A DNA stretch of 64,000 nt, from positions 3,658,001 through 3,722,000 of the forward strand of contig CM082595.2 in assembly GCA_040954595.2 (NCBI GenBank), read 5' to 3'. Positions within the stretch are counted from its first letter, which is position 1. Each line of letters opens with the position of its first letter. The stretch is from Balanoglossus misakiensis (taxonomy: Eukaryota > Hemichordata). Below, in pieces: positions 36,755 through 48,038 of the stretch. The translations under genes were made by a program, and so were the position numbers. Below the pieces are notes generated by a model. It worked only from the letters and a program-made list of their open reading frames with translations. It had not been told where the DNA came from and made no database searches.

Positions 36755-39702
36755 ATAGCATTTATATAGAAATACTTACACGAAGGGTTTATTGTGTGTA
36801 AACTCCACGATCAGCATACTGTGATACATGTAGTACAAGTAAGAGGCGTATTTGATCCACTGTAGCCACGAAGGAAAGTATTTGATGAAAAATCCGGCGG
36901 CTACGAGGCAGTACATGACCAGGATTCCCTCAAAGGTGAGCCCGGCGTTGAAGTCATCAAAGAGCAGCCCGAAAACCATCCCCACAGACTAAAACAGAAA
37001 GAAAGAGAGAGAGCATATCACCATCAGTATCATGCCTTTCAGTTCCATCGATAGAGGTCCGACCGTACTATAGAAAACAATAGGTTTGGACTGTACCATG
37101 GTGGTGCAAGGGTAAGCAGTCCCCACTGAGTGCTCCCGATTCGTGAAAAAAAGCACACAAGCTGAACGAACTTTGATTTCTAACAACTGCAAGTCTAGGT
37201 TAGGTTAGGCAGGTACGGAATGCAGGCTTGTGAGCCTCTATATTCAGCTCCACATCAGTCCATCATTGGGGTAGTTTTGTCGGATCTGGTTTGCATGATG
37301 TAGGGTTCGGAGTAGTTGTATATCATTGGCTATATTTACCTGTCCAAATAAAGCTGAGAGAAACAAGAGACACATGGATCCAACAAACGCAGGCGGCCAA
37401 GTGTTGAGTCCTGAAGCCCAATACACAAGCGTGTATCCGATTATCGGCAGCAAAAGTGTCAGTGGGAATTCGCTGGTTTGTTTGGCGAGGAAGTAGGCAG
37501 ACAAGCGATAGAGTCCGGACATCCTTTCCTTGTTGATCACCACTCTCTCCTGTGGAACTGAAAACAGAAACAAATCATCATAAAAAACTTAAACAGAACA
37601 ACTGTCATGAGGTAATGATTGTAAATGAAGTATGCAGAGGTTTGTGACAACATTGCAAGTTTCTTGGTCAAATAAATTTCTTACACCAAGACCATTCCCG
37701 AGATATATAACAGTTTGCATCTCCTAGCCTACACTGCACCATTTAAGATTATTCAAAGATATTTTGAAGCCAATGTTTACGCACATGGGCCTTTCAACTG
37801 CTAACATAACAGATATGCCAACTGTCAACACAGTGTCTATAAACACACTTCTCGCCTCCTAATAATATTGATGATCTTTAGTAAAAGTGAATGATTACTT
37901 ACACACTGTCAGCCCAAGATACATTGGCGTGAAGGACCACATAGACAATGCCATGAAAAGCTGTTGGATAAAAAATATGGCAGAAGTTGTAAAAAAATTC
38001 TAACAAAGTTTTTGCATTTAAGTTCATGCATATATACAAAGACATCTCAATTCTACTATTTATGTTGTACAGCTGAAGATTATGTGAGATGGAATATCGA
38101 AAACATAAAAACAAGATGTTCATTTTTATACTCTTGTTCATATCAGACTTTCCTCCACTTACATTTCTGCATACAGTAATCAGTGTCTATCAGCAGTTGA
38201 ACAAAACTGTGCATGAAATCAAAGATTCCAATAATGCCTGTTGCAGGAAAATGTTCACTGTTAAATACTGCGATATGTTTGGAACCTTCAATATGAATAA
38301 GGTATACTTACTACGCCTGCTCTCTCGTCTATCATGTCTTCTGTGTGCGACATCTGAAACCACAACAGGCACATTATGACAGCTACCAACACCGTTTCAC
38401 ACAACATGACAGGCGAAATCAGCTTGTGTCTGACTTCTTTGAAACTTCGAACAGTGAGGGTCGTATACTGGTCCGCATAAGTGGTCGGCCACCTGGGGTC
38501 CTTGTCTTTATCGCCATGACGATTTACATCTTCGAGGCGCGTCGTTGAATTGACACTGTAAGCATTGCTGGCACAGTCCTCGGTTTGCAAACTCTGTTGA
38601 CTGGTTGCCATGGCACTGGCTTGCAACGGCTCCCAGGATGCATTTCTGCTGGCGGCCATGATGGTTTCGACTTCCCTCGCCTCACTTCGCGTTTTCTCCA
38701 CTGTGTTCACAAATCAGAAAAGTATAGTCAAAGTTTAATGAGTCTAATCATGTCTGGGATAGTTCTGAAGCTTAATTTTCATGTAAGACAAAATCAAAGA
38801 TGTCAAATTAACATCTTGTATTAAAGTGAAATTGCAAAGATGAAATAACAAACAAAAATCAATACTTACATATAAAATCGGCTGGGTTGTAATGTTTATC
38901 ACACGGAAACCCAATTCGTTCAAAATAATCCACAACTTCTGTAGCTTTACCAAAATATACAGTCTGAAATAACAAGATCACAAAATATTGGCCGTTGAGT
39001 TTAAGACACACCAGAATATATATGTCCACAATGTATATTATTTTAGATACACAGTTAAGACCAGAGTACATTCAGATCTTAACCTAGCAATATTGAATGC
39101 AGAAAAAATGTCATGATAGAAATCCGTTCATTTCTCACCTCGCCTTCATGAAGCAAGAGTAGATGATCGAACATGTAGAAGATCTGACTGGAAGGTTGAT
39201 GAACCGACAAGATGATGGTTTTCTGCATCGACTTGGCAAAGTTTTTCAGTGTAGTCATCAGATTGTAGGCTGCGAATGAGTCAAGTCCTGACGTAGGCTC
39301 CTGTCGTTAAAAAAGATTATGTTAAATTTCAGTAATACACGTACAGGGATCTTATGCTCAGAGTTATTGAAAACTCACAAAATGAATCAAAATTTGAATA
39401 ATTTTTTTAATATATCACAATGTGCTTATTTGCATAGCTTTCCAATGGCACAACAACACTAGCAGGGAAGAATAGTAAACTGTCCAACTCACATCAAGAA
39501 TCAATATTGCGGGATCTGTCATCAATTCACATCCAATGTTTGCCCGTTTCTTCTCACCTCCAGAAAGACCTTTCGCGAGAAAGTTTCCAATTTCTGAAAA
39601 TGCAGATAATTTACAGATATGGTAATTTGTGCTCTACTTGATGATAGTGACGATTCTACATAATTTACCCTTTCTCCTCGTCCTCCTCCTCCATCATCAT
39701 CG

Positions 39703-39733
<31 letters not shown>

Positions 39734-39772
39734 AATCATCATGATCTTCAACATCATCATCATCACCATCAC

Positions 39773-39810
<38 letters not shown>

Positions 39811-39842
39811 CCACCACCACCACCATCATCATCACCACCACT

Positions 39843-39873
<31 letters not shown>

Positions 39874-39890
39874 CCACCACCACCACCACT

Positions 39891-39924
<34 letters not shown>

Positions 39925-41072
39925 CCACCACCACTATCATCATCATCATCATCATCATCATCAGAGAGTGTTTTATAATCAATAGCTACTTACTTGTGTC
40001 AAGACATCCTCTGATATCCAGAAGATCAACAATCTCGTCAACTTTGGCCATTTTGATTGAATATGGTGCTGCACTTGGTAACCGTAACCTTGCTGTGTAC
40101 TGATGAAAAAAGGACATTGTTTATGCAAAAGTTATTTAATTTACTTTCGTCTGGTGCAATTATCAATATTGCTCATATTCGCTGAAAGTTTCTCTTTCTT
40201 TATCATGTTAGAGATGTAGTTTGACAACTGTTACTGGGGTAGATTTGAACTGTGCTTTCATCAAACTGGCCGGTACAAATCTTATTTTGATAGTTTTATG
40301 GTTGGCCTTGGAACTTGGTTAGAAAACACTAAACAGGTCACTGATTTTTTTCCCCACGTAATCTCTTATCATATTTGAACACAAATATTAAATATTAAAA
40401 TTTAATAAAAATAAACATACCACTAATTGTTCTCTGAGTGTCAAGTTTTCGAAGAAAATATCTTCCTGTAGAACATAGCACACTTTTCTTCTGAGTTTCT
40501 TGTTCAGTGGACTTCCGTTGATGAGAACGTCACCATCCTCAATCTGTGTACGTCTTCCAGCCAGGACATTTAAGAGTGTTGTTTTGCCAGATCCTGGTGG
40601 AATTCAAAAGATGTATTGTGTCACATCTTGGGTGGATATCAGAACTAGTATTTGCGCTCTCAAAAATATGGGTGGTTTGTGTGGAAGAAGTCTGAAACTT
40701 GTGGTTAAGTAAGTTCGATTTATGGCGGCCCAAATTCATTTTACGGGGTGCATATTTCTTATTGTTACACAACACACCAGAAGACCAAAAACACAGAGAA
40801 GTACACATGCGTTGATCAATGGATGAGACTGAAAACCAGCCCTCAACCTCTCAGGGACAATTATGCAAATGAGCAGAACACACGCAACCTCTTGGGTCTA
40901 GCTATTACTCACCACTAGGTCCCATCAGCGCCAACACCTCTCCCGGTTTGGCTATCCCGCTCACTTTCTGTAGAATGTCTTTCTCTTTGATCTTGACAGT
41001 GACATTGGTGAAGTGCACCTCCATGCCCGCGCGCACTTTGAAGTTACTGCTCAGGGTGATTTCCTCCGTCAT
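36212..41072 (-). CDS. ABCG-family half-transporter B
   Basis: Inverted paralogue of ABCG-A. Exons in transcription order: 41072-40913, 40593-40421, 40099-39994, 39593-39493, 39300-39139, 38963-38870, 38700-38312, 37960-37903, 37557-37340, 36988-36780, 36413-36212; 623 residues. All eleven exons match ABCG-A in phase, and all but exons 1, 7 and 9 match in length. Walker [40 protein letters not shown] and SVHQPSSQ are intact, as is the C-terminal membrane domain ([19 protein letters not shown], ending LLRYYRKPQ). The first in-frame ATG is at 41072. It may pair with ABCG-A or with itself; the substrate is unknown. Confidence 0.93.
36550..36758. repeat. (ATAA)n repeats within a duplicated segment of ABCG-B's last intron
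   Basis: Two copies of a segment with GATAGCTTTTTGAATTTGCA and GTAAACCTGCATT are each followed by a run of AAAT tetranucleotides (about 36606-36655 and 36721-36758). Confidence 0.9.
37032..37115. mobile_element. TTAACCC-type short inverted-repeat element, copy 5 (degenerate)
   Basis: It retains ATAGAGGTCCGACC, TATAGAAAACAATAGG and GGTGGTGCAAGGGT, in the same order as in the other copies, but both ends are eroded. It is in an ABCG-B intron. Confidence 0.6.
39685..39960. repeat. (CAT)n/(CAC)n trinucleotide repeat
   Basis: About 275 bp of CAT and CAC units with few interruptions, in ABCG-B intron 3. Long open frames of His, Met or Ile across it are artefacts of the repeat. Confidence 0.95.
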
Positions 41073-41989
41073 GATTGGTTGTCTTTGAGATTGCTTCAAC
41101 AGGTGTTCAATGAGTCAGAAAATAATTCTGGATGAGAAAAAATCACGAGAGAAAATTACCGGATGAATGAATCCTGAAAACAGGTTTTCAGGGTCAAAAT
41201 TTGTGAGTATCAATGTTCCATCTAGACGGGGAGATGGGGGGGGGGGGGGATTCACCCCTATTGGCATGTTGGCACCCTCTAACAATTTGTCGGGGGGGGG
41301 GGGGGGGCAGTGCCGCTTAAAATGATGTCACTCACTGTGTTGAAGATATTACAGTCCGCCCTTGCCAGAGTGGAATCCCCCTCAAATATTCTGGCAAAGG
41401 GGGACATATCCCCCCTGCTTATACCATCCTGAAGGCTGAATGAAACACTGTTTGTTATGCTACACTGTATTATCACATGAACTGGCCCTGATCACCACTT
41501 GTGTGACGTAGACCAGGACAGATCAAAAATCCTGATCACCCCTGTGTTACGTCATCAACCGGAACTATTTCCACCGATTCGCCGTAGCTTTGTTGTCAAA
41601 CAGAAACAGTACGTGTAGCGCGCGGCATTTACAATACAGAAATGAAATAAAAAAATTACGGTTCCATGACAATAACGCTTTGTAAGCTCAAAACAGAAAG
41701 GTGGAATTTGGAAAGAAGACAGTCGACGCAACGATCATGGACGATCGTGGCTGTCAAAGTTTTGGGTCAGGTGTACATAGCCTAGGCTAGGCGCAAGTCC
41801 GGTACGTTCCGAGTCGAATCAGTGTGGGGAATTGTTTCGAGCCAGTTCAGCGTGACGACTGAACCTCTCTATTGCACCGGTCAACGAAATGTATAAGACG
41901 TGGCAACAGGTTGCAGTAAAATTGTTAGAGAATCGATTACATTTGTGTAAGGCCGAACTTCGAGCGAACGGAACTCAACGGGACGACTT

Positions 41990-42081
41990 GTTGGGAGATT
42001 TTATGAATGATCAGCGATAGTTCACCATTTGCGTATATGCAAATGATGAACTATCGCTGATCAATCATGAAATCTCCCAAC
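41990..42081. mobile_element. 92-bp palindromic foldback element
   Basis: GTTGGGAGATTT pairs with AAATCTCCCAAC, and TGATCAGCGATAGTTCA with TGAACTATCGCTGATCA, around a TTTGCGTATATGCAAA centre. Confidence 0.85.
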
Positions 42082-42210
42082 ATATATCTCCTGGGGGACA
42101 TAATCCCGCTCAGTAAAATACGACACCGCTCCAAAATTGTTGCAAGGTACTGAATTGTTTTAGTCCTGCCTCTTCTAACGAAAAATAAGAAGACTGTTCA
42201 TGTGATAAAT

Positions 42211-42369
42211 ATATAATCCCATGATATCTTTCTTTGTTTAACGTCATCGTATACTCGTGGTTTTCGCGGAAGCGTACAACTTCTCGCCTGCGGCTCGAAG
42301 TTGCACTGCTCCGCGAAAACCACTCGTATACGATGACGTCAAACAAAGAAAGATATCATGGGATTATAT
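42211..42369. mobile_element. 159-bp palindromic foldback element
   Basis: ATATAATCCCATGATATCTT pairs with AAGATATCATGGGATTATAT, and CATCGTATACTCGTGGTTTT with AAAACCACTCGTATACGATG; the centre also folds (CAACTTC with GAAGTTG). Confidence 0.85.
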
Positions 42370-42924
42370 GTAAGTATAGTACACGCCCACCCACCAATTT
42401 TTCTTGAAAATCATCAAACCATATCGGGTGATATGAGATTCTAGACGGCAGAAAACCTCGACTTCACCACCCAAACGGCCAAAGAGTGATTTTACGTGTT
42501 GTGGGTATAGCACAGACACTTCGATCATGGAGGTACCATGTTTCAATGAAATTTACATATATAATAATATACACACGTGCGGGCGTCCATATTGCATGGA
42601 CGTACGTACCGTACCACGATCTTACGCATCATGATTTTGGGGTCTGTGTTCACTTACCTCACACCACTGACAGCCGACGAGAGTTGCTACGTCTTCGTCC
42701 TTTCTTATATCGACACAAAATTGCGTAATACCCATGCAAATACCCCCAAAAACCGATAGTTTCTTAGTGATTTCGCAACGGGTTGAAACAACATGGACGT
42801 CCTCCATGACCTTTGACACGAGCGTTTAACATCTTCTTCCTGTCGTGACAGAGGGCGCTTCAACGGGGCGTGGCCCATCCCTAGCACAGGCGTTGCCACA
42901 CAGTACGGACACCATAGCTGCAGT

Positions 42925-43012
42925 TCAGTAGCTCTAGGCTTTACCTTGTTTGTGTGTCAGACGGCAAAGCAGTCTAACACACAAACTAGGCAAAACATAG
43001 AGCTACTGAACG
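42925..43012. repeat. 88-bp imperfect palindrome
   Basis: GTTCAGTAGCTCTA pairs with TAGAGCTACTGAAC, and TTTGTGTGTCAGAC with GTCTAACACACAAA. Confidence 0.8.
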
Positions 43013-43118
43013 ACACCTAGGGACAACAGCGCCTGCACAGTGCAACAACGTTGGGGCTGGCTGGCCTGGATTCCAACAAGACTGTCACCAGTCGTTCACG
43101 CCTTCTTTGCACTTTTTT

Positions 43119-43124
43119 TTTATT
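43119..43124 (-). terminator. Candidate poly(A) signal of the lectin gene
   Basis: AATAAA on the minus strand about 360 nt beyond the stop codon at 43481. It overlaps a T-run, so it is weak. Confidence 0.25.
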
Positions 43125-43480
43125 CTTGCACTGTCTCTTACCTTCTACGTCTACTTTCGTTGCAAAAGATCATTTTCACGGCCCCGACATGATCTTACAT
43201 CATGGTACTTCCGTTGGTATAAAGAATCCATCAGGTTGACTCCCGGAGTTGGCTATAAAAGTCCAAGAAAGGCCACTTTCGGTTGAGCAAAAAAAAAAAA
43301 CGCATGCAAGATTTAAGCATCAACGCTTTTTTATAAGATTTCAAATTGACTAGATATACTGAACTATAATGTATGTTTTAATATACATGTATGAATTAAC
43401 GAAGGGTTATATTGGTGCATGTATAATTGCAATTGTCTATTGGATAAGCAAGTCATAGCACGTTTGACAAGAAACTGAAT

Positions 43481-46400
43481 TTATCTTCGAGAGGGATCTC
43501 TATCTGAAAGTTTAATCTTCATTTCGCTCCCGGTGATTGGTGGAGCTGCCCAATTCTCCCAGTGCAAACCGCCGTGTATCTCGTATTTCACGTTTAACAC
43601 AACGTAGTGACATGAACTGAACCACCAGCCACCAGGATACAGGTTGGCACAGTTGTCGTCATTGTCCTCGTCATTGTCCTCGTACTTTGTGGTGAATTTC
43701 ATGTGGCGATGTTTGCTGAGTTGGTCGGGGAGGTCACCTTCCCGTTTGTGCCCGAGTCTCAGCCTGTACTTGTCGTTCTCGTGCGCTACGGAGAAGTAGT
43801 CATAGACGATGTAGGCCGTGTTGCCCTCGGCGTTGGTCAGATCTATTCTCAACTCATGGTGGCGGTGTCCGGTCAGCCTGTTCAGCTTGTCGTTGCCCAG
43901 CCAAAACTCGGCGTCCAGGTCACCAAAACCGCTTTTGTACTCGCCCCAGTCTCTGTCGAAATCCACCGACATGTCGAACCGTCTCTGGACAACTGTGTAG
44001 GCGTTGCCCCCGATGTCCATCTCACAGAAAACGGCAAATGATCCTCGATCTAAACCAGGAAAAGTTTAAGTCTGAACTTTTTCTATACCCGTCCGGTAAA
44101 TGTCACAAACCCTCCCGTGACTATATCACATCAGTTATTCGTTATGTGTATTTGACAAGCAAGTCGACATACGAACCAATGATCGCATCTTTCCAGTGTG
44201 GCATGAATTACGAGAAAGCTAAGTTTTAATTTGCTGCATTATGGCACTTGTGTCGTAAGTGGACCGCGTTGATAAGCAAGGGTGCGCATATGAGCCAATT
44301 TTGTTTGTTTCAAAGTTAATTCCTTTCTATAATCGATTTTATGGCTGTTATATAGTCCGTCCGTATGTCTGTCTGATTGCCTGGCTGTCTGTTTGGTTTG
44401 TCTCTACGTCTTGTGTGACGAAGGGACTAGAACTGAACAAAACTCGGACTCACCATCGGGATCGATGTAATACACGCCGCTTTGGTGGTGACCTTGCCTT
44501 TGAATATCTTCACAGCCACGTGGTACTGTTCGTCGGCGATAGGACAGAAATTATACGTCATTAGTGCATATATAGACCAACAACCCTAAGAGGCACGAGA
44601 ATCTCTTCTCTCAAGAAGTTCTTCGACAAAAAAGGCCAGTACAAACCTCGAGTAGTCTTGCAAATGAATCGTTGAGGGCGTTCGCAGTCAGCATCATTCC
44701 AGTGGCCATAACTGTCCATGATTTCCACACAGTCTTGCTTACCTTCGAAGTTGTTCGGTTGCTCTGTGAAAAGAACCACCAAAACCTACCCATTTAGAAC
44801 AAGCTTACCCTTCAAAGGTCAAGAGTCTTATGATAACTTTAACTTGTGCGAACGACGTCAACTCTGTTACTAGTATTTTCTACAAATGTTATCAAACCAG
44901 CAGATGACTGGATACATTATTGGCTTTCCGTGCTCTTACCACTGTAATCCATGCAGAAACAAACTGGTCAGGTCGAAAAAAGTTAATTTTGTTGTTTGCA
45001 TGCGAAACATAGAAATCAGCGCACACAGTTCTATAGGAATCGTTACTTTCATATATATATTTTTCAGATTGTACTGAACTTACCACAAATCTCCTGAAGC
45101 AGAGCAATGTCATGGCTTTCTTCGGACGCAACATTGTTGGTGTACCATGAGTAGACGTTTCCAGATCCGGAGCAGTCTGCCATATTGGAACGGATCGCCT
45201 CAGCGTCAATGACGAGGTCCCACAGGTTGAACTGGGAGAGCTCCCCGACGAACGCCTGCTTCTGGTCGAACGTTCCCCCGACGGAGTCTTGCTCCTGTCC
45301 GAGGATGAGGATCCCGCCTCCGCGGACGAACTGGCCGCTCTGCAGTCCGGTACCCTTGTCGGCTCGCTCGCCATCCTTCCACAGACTCCAGTCGCCCGTG
45401 TCCGAACTCCACGTGCAGCAGATGTGATGCCACCTGCCGTCGTTGGCGCTGACGTTCCCCGTCCTCCCATCGTCCCGTACATACAGGTGCAACTTGCTGT
45501 AGTCATACACCAGTAACTCGTTCGCGCTGCCCGTGTAGGCGGCGTACGAGACAGGGGTACCACTGTTCGAGTCCTCGCTCTTCATCCAGAAACACACCGT
45601 GAATGCATACATGTCCGGTATCGGCTCCAACACCGTCACATTGGAAGTCTTCGTCAGAATATACTTAAAATCTGAAGAACCTTATTTTCAAGACAAAAAG
45701 TAAAAGATCGCCATCACATAAACAAGAAACATCATCTAATGATTTAAAAGTGTTTGGCAACGGGCTATTGCTAGGCGATTTTTCTTCTACCAACTAAACA
45801 CGTCTGGACCCTACATAATTGGCCAACTGTACACGTCTAGTTAGGTCCTATATTATTGGCCATCTCGCTTCAAGTAATGCTAATAAATAAATTACATAAA
45901 TATTTCACCCTTGGCAAACAGTGTGCTATGAAAGCTGTTAAAAATAAATTGTAGTGTACCATGTTCAGTTTACAGAACAGCCTGGTGTTATAATCTAATG
46001 TGTCTCTGCATACATTCTGTTTTTGCGCTTTGCATTTTGTACAATATTTATCTCATAAATTCAAATGAAAAATAAACTTTAACGAGTGTTACCCTTCTTC
46101 CAGAAATTTGCTGACGCCAGAGTTGAATCGGACCATACGAACCTCCCCTCTCTGCTGATGTCGTTCAGACCTGTCCACAAGTGAGTGCCGCCATCTTCGT
46201 CAGGAATCACGTTCGCCATTTTGTCTCTGAGAAACCCGATTTCCGTATCATCGGTGATGCTGTTGAAACAAGAGCAGAAAGTGGACATTCTCGGAAGGCA
46301 GTCAAAGGGACTGGTTACATTTCTTCGGCCTGGGGACGATGGATTCATCGGGGAGGTAACCCCACGTCGAAGAAACTGACCAGTCCCTTAGTGGGGGTGA

Positions 46401-47268
46401 CCCCTGTCTGGTCTGGTCGACAATTTAGGACATACAGAACTGGAACGTAGTCTTCAATCATTGAAAAATGTTTGGTCACGAGTTGACCCTTGCCGACACC
46501 AAATTGCAATGCGAGATGGACTGACGACTGTGGGGCAACTGTCTGAACTCACCTCACTAAATCAGCGTTTGCCTCGAGTTGACACCAGTCACGTGCTGCT
46601 CGCCAAGACTTCTTCTCCTTGCTGAAGTAGTAGCAGTGCTGTTCGTCACCATGCCAACCTCGACGGCAACCTAGACACAACAGAAATCCGTTTAATATCT
46701 TCACCATCTATGAGTATCGTAGCCTGCTTTAAAACTGTGTCCCGTTTAATTTTAATTGAAACTTCTTGTACATGTGTTACTGGGATCACGGAGGCATTTT
46801 AAGCAATCTGTGAAAAGACATGTGAATCAAACTGTTCATAGGGCGTCGAATTACCATGATGCCAATTCTGGGGCCTCGAAATGCAAATTGTGAGATCGTG
46901 ACAAAGAGTTGTGAGGTACATGTATCGGTAATGCATCGGCGCAACACTGCAGATTACATGATTAGGAAGTCTTAGCTACCACATCAAGAAAGCATAGAGA
47001 AAGCATACATTTCTATAGTCGTACCTTTGATGGCCTCGAAATTGTCTGTTTTCAGCTCAATCTTTTCGAGTATCTTCTCCAGTTTGGCTTCGAATCTCTG
47101 CAGCGTGCTCTTGCAGTAGACGTTGTCCAGACTGGGTGTGTGCTCCAACAGACACGTCGCGTCCTCACCGGGCTCCCCGTCCTGGTGTCTCGTCGTCGTC
47201 AACGACCGACGACCAGCCTCAACACAAACGACGGCACAAAGCAGCCAAGACAAGAAAACGGTGTTCAT
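43481..47268 (-). CDS. Secreted chimeric lectin: CTLD interrupted by a pentraxin domain, plus fibrinogen-like domain
   Basis: Exons in order: 47268-47025, 46670-46553, 46259-46093, 45671-45084, 44763-44647, 44525-44454, 44049-43481; 624 residues, phases exact. Exon 1: signal peptide (MNTVFLSWLLCAVVCVEAG), two Cys and a charged helix (AKLEKILEKIELK). Exons 2-3: first part of a CTLD (GWHGDEQHCYYFS, HLWTGLNDISREGRFVWSD). Exon 4: full pentraxin with HICCTWSS and the calcium-site motif GQEQDSVGG. Exon 5: the rest of the same CTLD (QPNN, DCVEI, WNDADC, RFIC), keeping the WND calcium motif. Exons 6-7: fibrinogen C-terminal domain (SGVYYIDPD, WGEYKSGFGDLDAEFWLGN, GGWWFSSCH, EMKIK). Probably a pattern-recognition or haemolymph-type lectin, inferred from its domains. 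A splice form lacking exon 4 would have 428 residues. Confidence 0.88.
45084..45671 (-). other. Symmetric pentraxin cassette exon inside the CTLD
   Basis: 588 nt, 196 codons, phase 1 at both edges (acceptor CTTCAG, donor GTAAGT). It encodes one complete pentraxin domain of residues ~177-372 of the long product. Directly joining exon 46259-46093 to 44763-44647 also reads in frame and yields an uninterrupted CTLD (NFWKKEQPNNFEG). Confidence 0.88.
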
Positions 47269-48038
47269 GCTTGCGATTTTGGAGACGGGCCTGGCAGTTG
47301 CGTGCTCTGGAGTGACGTCGTGAGTCTTGCAGTGAATAAATATTTTGATGACCCCATGCGCTTCGGGAACAGATTTTCAGTAAAATGATAGTGCTTCAAA
47401 ACTTCAAACTCTGTTATCTTGAAACTGAACTCCATCGTACAGGAGACAGAGACTGGTAAATGTCGATGTCGTCTCCTCTTTGACAGTGATTTAAAACATA
47501 CCCATACTGTCTCAATATATTCCTTTTGACCACAGACAAAGAAAAGTCTCTGTGCTATAACGTTTCCTACCAAATGTATGAATCTTCTGTATTTTTCTGT
47601 ATACTGTAGTCATGATTGTCAACATGTTTGGCTTGGTCTAAATCTGGTCTAAATCAGGTCAACACGGTACAGTACCTGTAACCTCAAACATCGACCTCGA
47701 TACACTGAGATAAGCTCGTTCCCCATGTGACCAGGACGCCAACAGAGAGACTACAGGTCTCTCGAGTTTGAATGTACTCTAGTTGACATCAATTCCAGAC
47801 GACAAAAGTCAAAGGGCATTTTTCCTGCTCGTGCTATAACATAGGCATTTTGTTGACATGTTTTGAACGGTGTGTTGTTCTGTCTGGTACCACTGGTCAT
47901 CATTCGAATAAAGGGGTTTGTTGTGCGGCTTGATGGGATCTGGGTCGGACCTGTCTTACTAATAATTAACATGTGATCAGCAGCCAACGTGCGTCACATG
48001 CGTCTGTCACAACGCCTCCTGCGTGCGTACATGCAAAC
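47269..48038. promoter_or_regulatory. Head-to-head intergenic region (lectin / beta-lactamase-like gene)
   Basis: 770 bp separate the two divergent start codons, so both promoters probably lie here. An AT-rich ATATTTATT block is 70-80 nt upstream of the lectin ATG and GACGTCA about 50 nt upstream, but neither is a firm promoter call. Confidence 0.45.

Larger units (their letters stand above)
41073..43480. other. Intergenic region between ABCG-B and the lectin gene
   Basis: About 2.4 kb with G-runs (41230-41240 and 41292-41308), three palindromes listed separately and no supported gene. The ABCG-B promoter must lie in its left part. Confidence 0.55.

Noticed and set aside
39629-39985. Long poly-His / poly-Met / poly-Ile open frames on both strands
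   Set aside because: They are translations of a CAT/CAC trinucleotide repeat within an ABCG-B intron.
43703-44041. Plus-strand open frame opposite the fibrinogen domain
   Set aside because: It is antisense to a conserved coding exon whose identity as a fibrinogen domain is clear.
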